A stretch of DNA of 60,000 bases from Liolophura sinensis (GCF_032854445.1 NC_088302.1:42042191-42102190), one strand, 5' to 3'. Shown: positions 1 to 12,355, counted from the first letter of the stretch. Notes: generated from the letters alone by a model not told the origin. Program-made: numbers and translations.

Positions 1-2679
1 GTTGATGATGTTATAATAATTGCCGAAAACACAAAATATTTCGTCACAACAAAGCTTTTGGCTTTCGGTCTAACATTAATGGTGGCTTGTCAAGTGCAAG
101 CAGCTATTATTTCCATATCTACCAAACCATATAGTGTCATGGAGCGAGGTTAGCTAGAGTTTATTATCTGGACACAGATAAAATGAATCAAATTGCTAAA
201 GGTGTCTCGATTTATGAAAGTATATTTTCAGTGTGTTAAATTTGAATTGATGCGATATCTTCAGCGTAAAGCAGAGCTGAATGGTGCATTGAATATGTGA
301 ATCAGATTTGGTGCAATCAGAGCTTGCTCATAAAATGAACTTGCGAGGTATGTGTTTTGAAAGTATTGAGACTCATTTTGAGCAAGTTGAAACCTGTGCT
401 CCAGCAGAGTTGATCACCATTAAGTGTAGGCTTTACGTTATCAGAACTAGGTGATCAGCCCCACTTTTGTCACAAAGATATGGTACAAGAATGAGATTGA
501 ACATACAAAGCAGATTTCCAGTAGATACTAAAACTTGAAAAGCTCAGTTCTAATGAAATTAGTTACTTATGATTGTGACATTAATTGCAAATGAAACCTA
601 ATACTATGTATTCTTATACAGTAGGAATGGCAGGTATTGTTTGTCAAGCTGAGCAAGCCAGTCCTGTCCTGTTGTTAATCTTTTTAATTGGGCAACATAT
701 CATCGTGGTTGTTACACGTAATTGTCAGATCTTCTTTAATTACTTTCCAGAAAGTAGGAGCTTAATTGGCACTACTGTCTTCACAACACATGCCGATGTT
801 TTTATGATGAATAGATGTACATGTATTCTGCAATATGATGCCATGATGTGAAGGTTGGAAAGGTTCTTGGCTTTCAATCTTGGGGGGGGGGGAACACTCC
901 AAGATAATTTTTCTTGGAAGTATGACTTGTCATAATGTAAGATATGTGTATGAACAAATATATTGTATGAAAAGTTTTCTTAGAAGTCATCTCATTAATT
1001 CCATGTACATGTAAATCTTGATGAATGAATGTTGATGTCTGACAGGTCGTACATGTTTACCTGATGCTAACAATGCTTTAGGTTTTAAAGCTTAGCAGTG
1101 TGTTCCCCAGCAGTTTCAAGAGAACATGTGTTGATGCATGTACATAACGCTTACAATACCAAAGGCATATTCCACACAACTAGTTGTGACCTGACTAAGT
1201 CAAAATTTAAAAATGCGATTTGAACATTTTATTTATTTATGAAAAATTTAAATTGGAAAGACTTTCTTTTATGCATAGAGAAATTGTGCAAAATATTTAC
1301 ACAGCAATTAACTACTGATACAGTATACTATACACAGTAGAGTTTAAAATATCCATTTTAGGAAAACATTGTTATGTTTCGATTGGTCCAAGAAGAATAA
1401 TACTAAATGTTGACAGTAGTAAGAAGCTTATGGCTGAAAGTTGGATTTACATTTACATTAAATAGCTGTAAGGAAGTTGCATATACATGCGACTGCTGGA
1501 ATATTTCGTGGTAGTAATTTGACTAATTTCATAATTAAGATCAGTTGTCTTGTGTTATATCTCATTGAAGCCCAAGTGTACATGTTTGTACATCCTTCGA
1601 TGAAGTTAATGTGTAAATTATATGTGTATATGTATATAGAATCAAAGGCTTTCAATCTTAGGTCTGTCTTCAGTGTTTTCTTTTAATAGTGACATGGGGA
1701 TTTAATCATGCAACTTACTCAATCGGCGTGAAAAAATCCGCCATTTTGTGAAATAGTCGGCAAGAAAGGTTCGAGTTGCTGAAGAGCAGAGTTGCTACGT
1801 TTCCTGAGACCTTACAGTATTCCATGTAGCCGTGTTGTTTTATATCCCTGTATGTGAGTTTTTTGTACTTTAAACTTTCTTTTTTACATTGATGATAAGC
1901 AACCCACTTAATCATCGAGGTGCTTGGTGAGGAAAATGTTTTAAACTTCACCATGAAGGGAAAAGTCAGTCTGTGATCACCTTTAGAAGGTGTTTTAATT
2001 CAAGCCTAAGAGATATGGAGATTGAGGTGCTTTAACGTATAACGCCGTATACTCTAAAATATTTATCTGATGAAAGTGAGAGACTTAATAAATCCCGCAT
2101 CGGTGTTTAACAATTAACGGACGTGTAGGCTCAGTCTGTATGCCATAAACCTATATGGCAATATATGGGTCGACATCGAAGAAGGCACGTCGCTCGATAC
2201 AGAATGACAGTGAGCGAGTCCCGACGCGGCCAGCAATTTTACCGCGCTATACCGTAAGAGCCGCGTCGTGTCGCGCCTGAAATATGAACATTTGACTGAC
2301 TTAATGCGTGGTGAGTTAAGACGCACCTCGCTGCAAATTGCCGCAAGTGTGAACGTATACCCTAAACTATGCGAAAACTGCATATGAAAAGATGAAACCA
2401 CAGTTTACCCGTAACTTACAACTGTTCCTAAACACGTATGGCATGATGATTTTAAAAAAAAAACCCTTTTACTACATGTCCTATAGTCCAGTTTTAACGA
2501 TGTCTTTTTGAGGTCAAAAACAAAATAAATGAGGCTAATGATGTCTCCATCTTGGCTGAGACTGTAGTATAACATGTGCAGCAACACAGAATCAGTTGTC
2601 AAAGTTTTATGGATTTGGTGCATGCCTTTAAGAGCCTAATTTGGATGACAAATGCAAGCGGAATAAACATTCTTCTTTC
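1..2679. other. AT-rich stretch with no recognised gene
   Basis: Only short open frames without recognisable domains or good splice signals are visible here. A run of 11 G lies at 882-892. The segment 2160-2350 is richer in GC than its surroundings but has no assignable coding content. It could be intergenic, intronic or the untranslated region of a gene outside the window. Confidence 0.5.
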
Positions 2680-2825
2680 GTGATAGATCTGTCACCATCC
2701 AGCGTATGGCCGTGAGTTTCCTTCCAAACCAGCTGCCGACTTACAAGTGAAATATTCTTGAGTACAGCGTAAAACACAAATGAAATAAATAAATAAGTAA
2801 ATAAATAAAAATAAAATAAATTAAT
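2680..2825 (+). repeat. SINE-A copy, 5'-truncated
   Basis: The 3' half of the commonest SINE in this window. It has the body GTGAAATATTCTTGAGTAC followed by GCGTAAAACAC and ends in an AAAT-type tail (AAATAAATAAATAAG). The tRNA-like head is not clear in this copy. Confidence 0.75.
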
Positions 2826-5700
2826 CTTTCGCGACATAATACAATCAACACAATTCGGTCCGCTGTTTTGTCGACTAAGTCCAACGTGTCACATGCAATA
2901 CAAATTAAGCTTGTACACATCTTTTGTCTATTTCACTGTTTGTTCTCTATCAAAGACGTTTTAAGTACATACATAGATCAGTAAAGGACAACATATCAGA
3001 TGTACACAATATCCTTTTCGTATGTACTATGACAAAGCATAAAATCGGCAAGAACAAGGATGCTTTACTCTCCATACCTCAATATCAGTCCATCCACCCA
3101 ACTGATATTATTACCGTACCGTAAATATCTTGGGGGGAAAATGTCATTCAATATTTTAATAATGGACGTCCGAAATTCCAAAGTAAAAAAAAAAAAATGA
3201 TGCCACTGAGCACTGAATCAAACACTGACGAGACATTTTGATGGATCCAATCCGACGGCATTCTAGATGGCACTTTACAATATCAACTTATTTGACAGCA
3301 TGTCACGCAATCTGTTTTCAGTTTTTTATACAGATGCCCACAGTCTTAATAAACTCTTCGGTGAAATTACTGTGCCAGGTAGGCATGTTACATAACATAA
3401 ATCGTACATTCACTCATGTCTGCATGAGTTCCACGGCTACACATTTTTTCCATTCCCTAAAAATCATATATAGAAATTATGATATTGGTATTACTTATCG
3501 GCCTCACAGCAAAAGCATTCAACTGTTCGACAGCGATTTCTTTCACGACCTCCGGAAAATATCCAAATATACGAAATGTACAGTATGTTATTAATGAGAT
3601 TTCTATGTTGTTCTGTTTAAGACATCAAACAATGTCGCATCATGGGAGCATTTAGATCAGATGACATGGAATCTCTGTCTCTCACGTATTGTCAAACACA
3701 CTGACATCAGCCACTAATTGCCTGTCTTCCATACATCAAATACAAGGAAAATTAAATCTTCCCCTACAAACAATTACAGCTGAAAATATGACAACAACTT
3801 ATAATTGTAATGTGATAGAAGCAATATCTGCGACGAATTGTGCTAATTTCTTAAATAAATCGTCCACCACAGACGTATTTACATGTATTTAACAAAATTT
3901 TTAATGAAATATTTGACAGTTCCTATCCTCTTTTTTTTTTTTTTACATGTCAACCAAAGACACGTCGCATCATGAAACGATGGATACTGCAATTCATCCA
4001 AAGTTTAGCATTTTACAGGTGATACATTTTGTTTTGACTCTGATTGATTCATGCCCCCTTTTGTGAAGTTTGATTAATGCCTTATCAGAAGAAACGTAGG
4101 TGTTGACAGGAGTACAATTCTGAGGTCTTTATGTGCTTCTACAAGTGCATTTTTACATATCAGACTTACAGTAACTAATGAGCCTTTAAAGTCGATTTAA
4201 TTTATATGAACAAAAATTGATAGAATCCCCCAACCAAACGGTTCTTATATCGCAAGTCAATATAGAACTTATCGTAATAAGGTTAATTAATTGTTATTTT
4301 TATTGCAAGGTGGTTAATTAATGCCTCTTGTAAGTAGCCGAGGGTCTTCGAGAACAAAATTCAGATGCTACATATGGCCCCAGCTTTCTGGGCCTAGTCA
4401 GATAGTATTTGGATTTGATCCTCTGCCTATGATAGTCCACCACATGCACTTTGAAGTCGCCCTCACATGTACATGTATGTGTTGCATTGACGACATTATT
4501 GTATCAGTCTTAAACGTGATGTATATTAGTGAAGCGCTTGTGCATGTTATAAATATATCCTTCAGATTGTCCCAGCATTAACTTGAACTTTTTAAATTAA
4601 CATCAGTGATATGATTTCTTTTTCTGCCCTATTGGAATGTGTTCTTTGCTATTAATACCAACTCTTCTTATTCCTCTTAACCAAAGCATAAATACGATGA
4701 GACTTAAACTTACAAAAGTTCAAGAATCGTTATACCCAAGTAACATCTCGTGAATTATTGGGAAAACAAAAGTAATTAATGTAAAACTTACTCGAAAAGC
4801 TTTCTACCGCAACTCTCAGCAGTAAAACAATAAATTTCGTATTCGTATAACGATGTTTTACTGAATCATCCTATAACGCGGACTTGCTGATGATGCTGCC
4901 TCACTGAAAACTTATACCGAAAGCTATTTATGCTGAAACCAGCCGATTAATTATTGTTCGTTCTATCATCTGGTGCTGAGTGTCAAGTGAGGAATCGTAA
5001 AACTTAAAACTCTCAGACATGTTTCGACTAGGCAGTGAATCAGGCTCATAGCTTAGGACACCGTAATTTTGCTCTTTTGTTAAGTTTTACATAGCGCTAT
5101 ATAAATATACGTGCGACTTGATGCCCAAACCACGGGGTACCGCACCATTTCGGCTGTTCGCTTAAACATGCTTTTTCCTAACAACAACGACAACAACAGC
5201 TCAACTTTTCACTTCTGAACGCCATAAACCTAATCTGTACAACAAAACAAAGCACGGTTTATGTATTTTATGAAACGGTTGGCCGGCTTCTCCGACTTAA
5301 AATGCTACAAGGCAATGGTGGAGATAGACCGTTAAGTCAGAACAGCTGATAGTGACGTAATTCAGACTGTAATCTTAGGCAGAAATTATCCTCATAAGAT
5401 TATGCGTTCACTTTATCTGAGATTATTAAAGGAAAATTTGGTTCTGTTCGTACCTAGCAAATCCCTATATTACCAAAGGGAGACTTTGTAAAAGAAAAGT
5501 GTTACACCCCATTGCGTAATATTGCATTAATAACGCATGTAAGCGTTTAGGGATAAACTATAGAGACTAAGGTAACTAAGACGGACACATTCGTCAAAGC
5601 GAAATATACAATCTTTTATAAAAAATAACACACAGACCTTTGTTTCCAGGCCTTGACGACATGTACGCCTTGGTCTGCATTTGAAGTCTCCCATAGCAGC
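2826..5700. other. no gene recognised; 5' flank of the first matrix-protein gene
   Basis: AT-rich DNA with short A and T runs, for example near 3184-3197 and 3931-3945. The longest open frame (3238-3594, +) has no recognisable domain. The last 150 bases share scattered similarity with the DNA upstream of the second gene copy, so the proximal promoter was part of the duplicated unit. Confidence 0.5.
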
Positions 5701-5727
5701 CCGTGGGCAATATTAGAATGAGGGGTG

Positions 5728-5733
5728 TATAAA
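5728..5733 (+). promoter_or_regulatory. TATA box of the first matrix-protein gene
   Basis: TATAAA stands 72 bases before the start codon. The second gene copy has a TATATAAAA box at the matching place (17158-17166, minus strand), and the leader between box and ATG is nearly the same in both copies. Such conservation supports a real core promoter with transcription starting about 25-30 bases downstream. Confidence 0.8.
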
Positions 5734-5799
5734 GGAGCCAACAGTTCAAGTACAATCAAATTCACTGATGGAACAGCCCAATCTGATCAGCTCACAACC

Positions 5800-7294
5800 A
5801 TGAAGTGTATTTGTGTTCTCCTCGCCCTGACCGCCTCGGTCGTCCTGGCCCAAGAGGGCACGCCTTTGGACGAGGACAAACGACGCTTTGTCCTGCCCAG
5901 CGAGGCCCAACCCAAGAGTGCCCGGTGCGAGGGTTACGACTACTTCGTACAGGATCCTCGCCCCAATGGCACCAGGTTCATCGACCGAAAGTACTTCAAG
6001 CAAGGCGAAACCACGCAAGTCTGTCCCGATGGTGTCCTCTTCTCGATCGCCGCCGACCTGTGTATCTGCAGCACTCACGTGCGATCCTCATTCTTGTGTA
6101 AGTCTCACATACCGGTACTTGACAGTTATGAACAGGGCCCTTGAGGTCAATCGTTTTTTTATTTTTGCTTTGGCCATAATTACATTCTGGTTAAAGCTTC
6201 CGAATTCCGAAACAGTTACCCTTTTTTTACGAAGATCTATATCTGTTCATTTCCTTTCTCTTGCACACAGTCAACAGAGACCGATGTGTCACCATCACAG
6301 GCAGCGCTCAGAACGACAAGTTCTTCAGCCTGGCACAAAGAGGAGAGGCCTCCAGAGACGTGTACGTGGGCGGATATGCCGACTTGGTGAGGACGTCCGA
6401 CAACTGTTACGGTTCCAACAGCTCAGTCTATCGCTCTCTCAACTACATGAGTGCCAACTCCCTCTCAAGGAGAGACTTCGAAATGACCATCGGCTTTAAC
6501 ATCCCTGCTGGTGTCAACATTGGTCGTGAGTTCCAAATCTTTGGCACCTCTCCCTGCACTGGGGATAACCGAGCAGGGTCATTTGTCATCAACTACGTGA
6601 CGGCTGGCTTCAACGCCCGTCCTCAGCTCACAGCAAATTTTCTGGTTCGTGACAAATTGGCTTCTCTTGGCGCCCAGGAAACCTCTGCCAGCATCACGTG
6701 CACAGTGCCTGCAAGCGTCAACCACCCATCTGGAAACCCACAGCTCAACTACTTTTGGGTGAGTAAACCTATACTTTATATTACTAACACAAAACTCTTC
6801 GTATGGTTCAGAACTTCAGAAACGTTATTCTCTTCGGCCACATCCTGGCATCATGTTTATCTTGTCTTTATCCAGTAAATCCAATCTCTTCATGTCGCAT
6901 ACCCAGTCTTGTTTAAGGAAAAATGTGATCTGAGTCTTTGGTAAGGTCCGTCTTCGTATATCAGACACACAATCTCAATGTGTTCCAATCATATCACCCC
7001 TGTTTGCAGGACCCTCAAGACCCTACGAATAAGGTACAGGTCACAGTGGACATGAACGACTTCGGCACACTGAAGATGGCCCTCTACAATAATCAGATGG
7101 ACAGTCTCGTCGTATCCAATGGTGGTTTCTGTCAGAACAACGTCGTCAACTTCCCCCTGGGTCGTCGCGGAGGTGGGGCCATGATTGCTGAGAGAAACTG
7201 CCCGTCCTTCTTTGGCAAAGCACCCGGAGCGGACTTCATGTGTGTCTTTGACGTCACCATCAAGAGAGACTGCATAGAACAGATAGACTTCTAA
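5800..7294 (+). CDS. secreted chitin-binding-like / laminin-G-like protein, copy 1
   Basis: Three exons, 5800-6097, 6271-6758 and 7010-7294, join in frame at GTAAGT/CAG and GTGAGT/CAG introns and give 356 residues. Residues 1-17 are a signal peptide, cleaved probably before QEGTPL, so the product is secreted. Residues 43-90 hold a peritrophin-like, chitin-binding-type region (Cys 43, 75, 88, 90) with fewer cysteines than the classical six. Residues 100-356 resemble a laminin-G-like fold with paired cysteines (105, 145, 195, 243, 303, 326, 340, 350). Sequons are at N56 and N149. Known mollusc shell-matrix proteins of the Pif/BMSP type combine chitin-binding and LamG domains, so a role in chitin-associated extracellular matrix or shell is inferred. 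The von Willebrand A domain of Pif is absent. The start is set by the signal peptide and by agreement with copy 2. Domain naming is by eye. Confidence 0.85.
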
Positions 7295-7408
7295 ACGAAT
7301 GCTTATAAGAGAAGAAACATAACCTATAGGTTTAATTATTATTTAGAGGAAATTTTAAATGAATCTATTACCAAGGACAAGAAAGTGTTTTGAGGAAAAG
7401 ATTATGTA

Positions 7409-7414
7409 ATTAAA
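7409..7414 (+). terminator. probable polyadenylation signal (ATTAAA)
   Basis: ATTAAA lies 115 bases after the stop codon of the first matrix-protein gene. It is the commonest variant of the AATAAA signal and the first good candidate downstream. No transcript evidence is available. Confidence 0.45.
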
Positions 7415-7772
7415 GCACTGTACAAAACACTATATATGACAACATTCTAAACCATGAAAATATAAGCATAATTTTTCTACGGAGTTAAGCAATATATGAC
7501 TTAAGTTTTTAACTTAAGGTCAGTATCATTATGGCGACCAAAATAGCTATATGTCACATGTATGATTTTATTTGTAAGATGTCTGATGTACAGCAGTAGT
7601 ACTGATAAGATGGCCTGCTACCATAAAGAATTTGGTACAGTACGCCCCGTGTCGGGTGTCTAGCATTGGTAATTTTTGTTCTATTCGTTTGTTTCTAACA
7701 AAAAAGCTGCATAAATATCTTATTTGGAATCATCCCGATATGTTTTAAAGTCAATGTTAACATGTTTGAAAT

Positions 7773-7840
7773 GGAGCCACGATTGATGAGAGCTGCGGCA
7801 AGGCACTCGGAGCGGACTTAATGTGTGTTTGACGTCATCC
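7773..7840 (+). pseudogene. relic of exon 3 of the matrix-protein gene
   Basis: About 68 bases resemble the exon 3 stretch around 7175-7260. The core CGGAGCGGACTT matches exactly, followed by ATGTGTG and TTTGACGTCA as in the exon. An internal deletion and a one-base loss break the frame. It sits 480 bases downstream of copy 1 in the same orientation, so it is probably the remnant of a third copy or of a failed tandem duplication. Confidence 0.7.
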
Positions 7841-9028
7841 CCACTGCCTACCCCACTGCCTACGCTACTGCCGCTTTTCATGTGTACCTCAGTTTTCAAT
7901 TTTAAAATGTCAGTCATGTGCGGTAAATACATAACATCCATGCCATCCAGTGTAATATTTTCACCTGTCTGTTATTTCCCAAACTTTATGTAGTTCATTA
8001 AATAACTTGCAAACAAACTTTGAACTTCCTCTGTTTTCTGATTCTGGTATTTTTAATGTCTCCATGCGCTCATTGAGAATGGTGTCTCTATGTCGTCGAT
8101 CAAATACTTTCTGTTGCATTTAGCCGGGTTTTTTTGACAAAATAAGCGATCTGTATATCGATCTTCGGAGTGAAATGTCCATTTTTGCGCTTTAGTGCTA
8201 ATGTGCTATACATTTCCATGGCCGAAGCTCGTGCAACACTGATGCGCGTGTGTAAACCAAGGTGTTAAAGACAGACATTCATATATCAGTCGTTAACCAA
8301 AATGGATTTCCGCAAAACACACCTAGAAGTCATTAGCGCAGCCTAACACCTATCAGCTTAGAGATGCAGTTAGTAGTTAGATGTACATGTTTTGTAACGC
8401 TCATACCAAATCCGTTTGAAGTCTAGTGTTCCAAAAAAGTTCTATAAAATTTAAAGAAACGTCATCTTTTTTAAGATAGTGTTCACCTAGGTTTAGCTTG
8501 TCTATCTCACTCCAGGGGGCAAGTAGTTAAAGGCGCTTATCTTTCAGTTGCTAGGACACTCAAAGAACCAGTTCAATCCAATGGGGCGCTTGTACAAAGG
8601 GATCGTGAGCCTAAGTTGATTGTAAATCATGAAGATCTCGATCATATCCTTAGCTTACAGTTGACACACTCTTGCATGAAGGGATTTTAAGCTACCATAG
8701 ATGTAACGATCAGAAATTACCACCTGGTGGACCATTTTTGTAAATATTTACTTGCCTGAGGTAAACTGTGAATTAATAACCTTTCGACTCGATTTCCAAA
8801 GATGTGCAATGTAATTGTCTAAAAAGATGATAGGAACATTTTTTCAGAAGTTATTGTTGTTAGCTCCTGAATCATAATGATTCAGAACTGAAGGAAGGAA
8901 AAGTAAATGATCGGTGCTTAGTCCATTTACATAGGCCACCTTTATCTAAGAGTCAAAGTTGGCCCACGATCGCGATTGCAACTTCAAAATTTTGCAATCG
9001 CCTTACAATTCCTTTGTGCAAGCGGCGT
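7841..9028. other. no gene recognised
   Basis: Directly after the exon relic is a short direct repeat of about 11 bases (CACTGCCTAC type, 7841-7870). The rest is unremarkable AT-rich DNA. Homology to the flank of gene copy 2 stops near 7700, before this stretch. Confidence 0.5.
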
Positions 9029-9181
9029 AATTTATTTATTTATCTATTTATTTATTTGATTGGTGTTTTCTCTTAATTCCCTTACACGATGGCGGCCAGC
9101 ATTATGGACCGAGTAATCCGGTTGAAACCCACGACCACCCGCAGGTTGCTGACAAACCTCACCACGTACGGCCGCCGAGAA
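9029..9181 (-). repeat. SINE-A copy
   Basis: Starts on the plus strand with the inverted tail (TTTATTTATTTGATTGGTG), then the CGATGGCGGCCAGCATTATG block and the ACCCGCAGGTTGCTGACAA block. The tRNA-like head is missing. Confidence 0.8.
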
Positions 9182-9294
9182 CGTATTTTTACAATCAATT
9201 GTAAACTCGGTTGTAGGGTCTACAATTAATTGTAGTTAAAACCCCTTTGTACAAGTGAATCCTGGCCTTGAATATATGGATTTTATGGCTATGG

Positions 9295-9391
9295 CCCTTC
9301 TCGGGGCCATAGTGACAATAAATGGTCTCTGAAGCTCTGAAGCCCTTTTCGGGGCCATAGTGACAATAAATGGTCTCTGAAGCTCTCATTA
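9295..9391. repeat. 48-bp direct tandem duplication
   Basis: Two nearly identical 48-base units, each containing TCGGGGCCATAGTGACAATA and AATGGTCTCTGAAGCTCT. They differ by about one base. Confidence 0.9.
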
Positions 9392-9407
9392 TCATTTTCA
9401 CAGCCAA

Positions 9408-9606
9408 AGGTTCGCTGAAAACCTCTTGTTCTTCCACCAACATGGTGTGCACATTTGTACGTGGCATATTAGAAAGTTCGTCAGTAACTTGCCAGAAGTC
9501 GGTGGTTTACGCACTACTTTACTCCACCCATTAAAATGGCCCTCATAGTACAAGAAAAGAATTCCTTGGAATATGGCGTTAAGCACTGATCAAATAAATA
9601 ATGAAA
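9408..9606 (+). repeat. SINE-C copy, 5'-truncated
   Basis: Contains the CAGTAACTTGCCAGAAGTCG block shared with the full copy at 20994, then a tail of the form ATGGCGTTAAGCAC ending in CAAATAAATAATG. The head is absent. Confidence 0.6.
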
Positions 9607-9860
9607 ATAACTAGATGATTGGTTCAAATTAATCCCATGAGTGTTAAATAAGAATAATACATGTATGTACTGGGGCCCTCTAATCCGCTTGTTTGTTCGG
9701 CTGGGCACTCGGGTTCCCTCCACGCAGCAACCTGAGGCTTGCATGGTAAGAGAGATCTTTTGTAAATACGACGCTAAGTTCAAAATAATGAAAGAAATCC
9801 AACAAGATAAATGTTTACAGAAAAATATAGAACCATATGCACATATATGAAATACTTCAG

Positions 9861-10137
9861 TAAAACCAGACCAAAGACGACGGTATAATAGTTAGCAAAT
9901 CGTGACACGCAACTGGTGAAATCCGGCCTTCTGCCTGTTTACCTCAAAGCCTTAATTTAATCGTTCAATTACTTGAGTCCTACTTAAAGTAAGTAGCAAC
10001 TTACACATCACCTATCCTCATGACTTCTGCAGAATTAGGTAAAAAAAATGCACTGATGTTAACTGCAATTTATTAGACGTCACTTGCCTAGAATTACTCA
10101 ATTTATTGTGATTGTAAACATGCATAGGGAAAACAAA
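9861..10137 (+). repeat. repeat R, copy 1
   Basis: Diverged copy of an unclassified interspersed repeat of about 320 bases. Landmarks are the AAAACCAGA start, a GTTAGCAAAT block, TTTACCTCA, and a later GCAATTTATTAGACGTCACT block. No tRNA head, terminal inverted repeat or coding sequence is visible. Confidence 0.7.
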
Positions 10138-10138
10138 G

Positions 10139-10363
10139 GGACCTGGTCCCACGATCACGAAGCCGTCTTAGACGTAAGTCAAAATTTCAATCATTAAACT
10201 TTGAATGTTCCTTTCCGTAATTTTAGCTGAAATTTGTTTTGCAATAACTTGCCCAGAATTTACGTCGTCAAGCAAAATTTGGACCTTGTTACGCAAAAAA
10301 TAACAATTTAAAGTGATTTGAAATTTTGACTTAAATCTTTTTTCGTTATCCCGGGACTAGGCC
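10139..10363. mobile_element. foldback / MITE-like element, 225 bp
   Basis: The ends are imperfect inverted repeats of about 45-50 bases. The left end carries CCTGGTCCCACGATCACGAA and TAAGTCAAAATTTCAATCA. The reverse complement of the right end carries CCTAGTCCCGGGATAACGAA and TAAGTCAAAATTTCAAATCA. There is no coding capacity, which fits a non-autonomous DNA element. I could not define a target-site duplication. Confidence 0.65.
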
Positions 10364-10427
10364 TCAGAGATGCTTTGTCAACCAACAGAAAATCCTGGTT
10401 TATGCGGAAATGCGAAATAAAATGAAT

Positions 10428-10520
10428 ACAGCACATAGATTAATTCCAGTGACAATAGTATGATAGTTGGCAAATGGTCAGACGTAAGCGGTGAATGCCG
10501 GCCTCTTGTCAGTGAGCAGG
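10428..10520 (+). repeat. repeat R, truncated copy 2
   Basis: Only the first third of the repeat is present: ACAGCACATAG, ATAGTTGGCAAATGGTCA and CCGGCCTCTTGTCA. Confidence 0.65.
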
Positions 10521-11188
10521 AGTCAGCTGTGATAAAACGTCCGCGCCTACATGTAGGTCACGTGTACGTGTTACAAAACTGTCACAACTGAGGTCGCAGT
10601 GCTGCTGAATGGTATCATAAGGTAGTCATCTGGAGTCGTTTATTCTGTGTGTTCGTGGAAATGGTTCAGATCTAACAGTGACCACGCCCCTTGCCACATT
10701 TGTGTGTCGTTAACTCAGTAAAAAGTAATGAGAAAGTGCTGACAATTATTAAATAATAATAACATTTTTATTTTCAAATACTAGTAGACAATTTCCGTAC
10801 AAAGATGATTTATGATAATAACATAGGGAACAGACGCATTGACGGTTGTTTACAGCTATGATCAAAACAGCATTCACTTATCAAAAAACCTGCTCCCTTT
10901 GAAGTCACTATGGCATGAAATAACTCATGTCGCCATGTAGTTAACATTTAATTCCGATGAAAATGAGGCATAACAAATAGCTACCCACTGGCATATTATG
11001 TGATTGTATCCATCAATCAATTTTCCCATGTCACGGACATGTGCAAAGCTTGTCCACAGAGCTTCCATTCATTTATATGCTACAAGCTTAACAAATCCCT
11101 TTCTCCTTCTGACGAGAGCATACTTCTGACTCCAAGCATACATACGGCTCAATGATACTTTTGTCATTTCTGGAGTACTTCTATTTTA
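10521..11188. other. no gene recognised
   Basis: AT-rich sequence without recognisable exon or repeat structure. Confidence 0.45.
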
Positions 11189-11305
11189 CATTCCTAAGCG
11201 ACGACGTAAAACTCCAAGCATATGTTCATATGCCTATACATTTCTAAGCGACGACGTAAAACTCCAAGCATATATATACATATGCCTATACATTCCTAAG
11301 CGAGC
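11189..11305. repeat. 50-bp tandem repeat, about 2.3 units
   Basis: Units begin with CATTCCTAAGCGACGACGTA and contain AAACTCCAAGCATAT and ATATGCCTATA. Starts at 11189, 11239 and 11291 give spacings of 50 and 52 bases. Confidence 0.9.
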
Positions 11306-12035
11306 TTCCATCTGTTTATGTTATATTATATGACCTTTTGTATTTTACTTTTTCAGTGGAATGCAATTCGCCTTCCAATGCCTGAGCCTAGTGCTATCAT
11401 TGGTTTGTCATGTACAGCATATAAAGATATCAATAAACATTTTGTTTTTTTCCGTCTTTTACATCATACTAACTCGCAGAATTATTCAAAATCGAAACGC
11501 TTCAACTACCAATCGATTTTAGTCGAACAGTACAAATGTTATAAAATTCAGATTTCAACGTAGCTTAAAAGCATGCACACTTCATTTGCAATGTAATAGT
11601 ATTATCCAACCTCATCACGCTTTATATGTCTTTTTCAGAGCCTGTTTCACACAACGCTAACTGAATTAAACTCTGTTTCATACGGTTGTAACTTTCCACT
11701 AAAATCAAGAGTCAGTTATGAACATACCCGCATGCGAAAATAGCTGACGGTTTCCACTCTCATAAAGGACCTATGTTATGGCGATTGAACAAATCACTCG
11801 CCTAAATTTCATCTTAGGACAGAACAAGCTGAGGGCGAGTGATCACAGGTCTTCCATAAGGTGAGCTTTTATGTCATATTTTCTAGTTTTTAACCTCACA
11901 TTATGTAAGAGTTAGTCATGTTAGTGTGAAGAAGTTGTGGTCTAGCAGAATTTATTGTTATTGGTCATTGCTCCAGCTGAACTCACTTTGTTGAGTCACT
12001 TTTTAGGGGAATCCAAAAAGTGGTATAATTTTTAA
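11306..12035. other. no gene recognised
   Basis: An 81-codon open frame (11318-11563, +) lacks a recognisable domain and is probably chance. Confidence 0.45.
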
Positions 12036-12355
12036 GACGTACAGCAAAGAGAGAAAAAACAGAGCTGTGACGACAGTGTGATAGCTGGCAAATGTGACAC
12101 GTTTCCTGTGAAATACGGCCTCTTTTCAATTTACCTCAGTTAGGGTTTTTATTCTAACTGTTCATGTAAATCCATTAATAGTAGCAAATTACGCGCCCCC
12201 CCTAGCACCGCAGCTAAGGCAAAATTAGGATTAAAAATATGCAGAGATGTAAATTGCAATTTGTTAGATGTCATTGGTGTAGAATTAGTCAAAACGGTGT
12301 GATGTCATCACATTTAACATACAATAGTATTAAAACAATGCAAAGGGATCAGGCT
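12036..12355 (+). repeat. repeat R, longest copy 3
   Basis: The most complete copy. In order: GACGTACAGCA, CGACAGTGTGATAGCTGGCA, AAATACGGCCTCTT, TTTACCTCAGTTAGGGTTTT, CCCCTAGCACC, GCAATTTGTTAGATGTCATT and TAGAATTAGTCAAAA. It has no open frame, tRNA-like box or inverted termini. Confidence 0.75.

Noticed and set aside
585-851. 88-codon plus-strand frame
   Set aside because: No domain, initiation context or splice signals; composition typical of AT-rich chance frames.
3238-3594. 118-codon plus-strand frame
   Set aside because: No recognisable domain and no flanking exon structure; could be chance or untranslated sequence.
4884-4920. CTGATGA followed by GAAA, suggesting a hammerhead ribozyme
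   Set aside because: The bases between the two motifs do not form a stem and no flanking stem I or III was found. Other CTGATGA sites (2067, 48376) also fail.
5746-6101. Open frames of about 100-110 codons overlapping exon 1 of the matrix gene on other frames and on the opposite strand
   Set aside because: They are shadows of the GC-rich coding exon. The same shadows occur in copy 2 (16791-17087).
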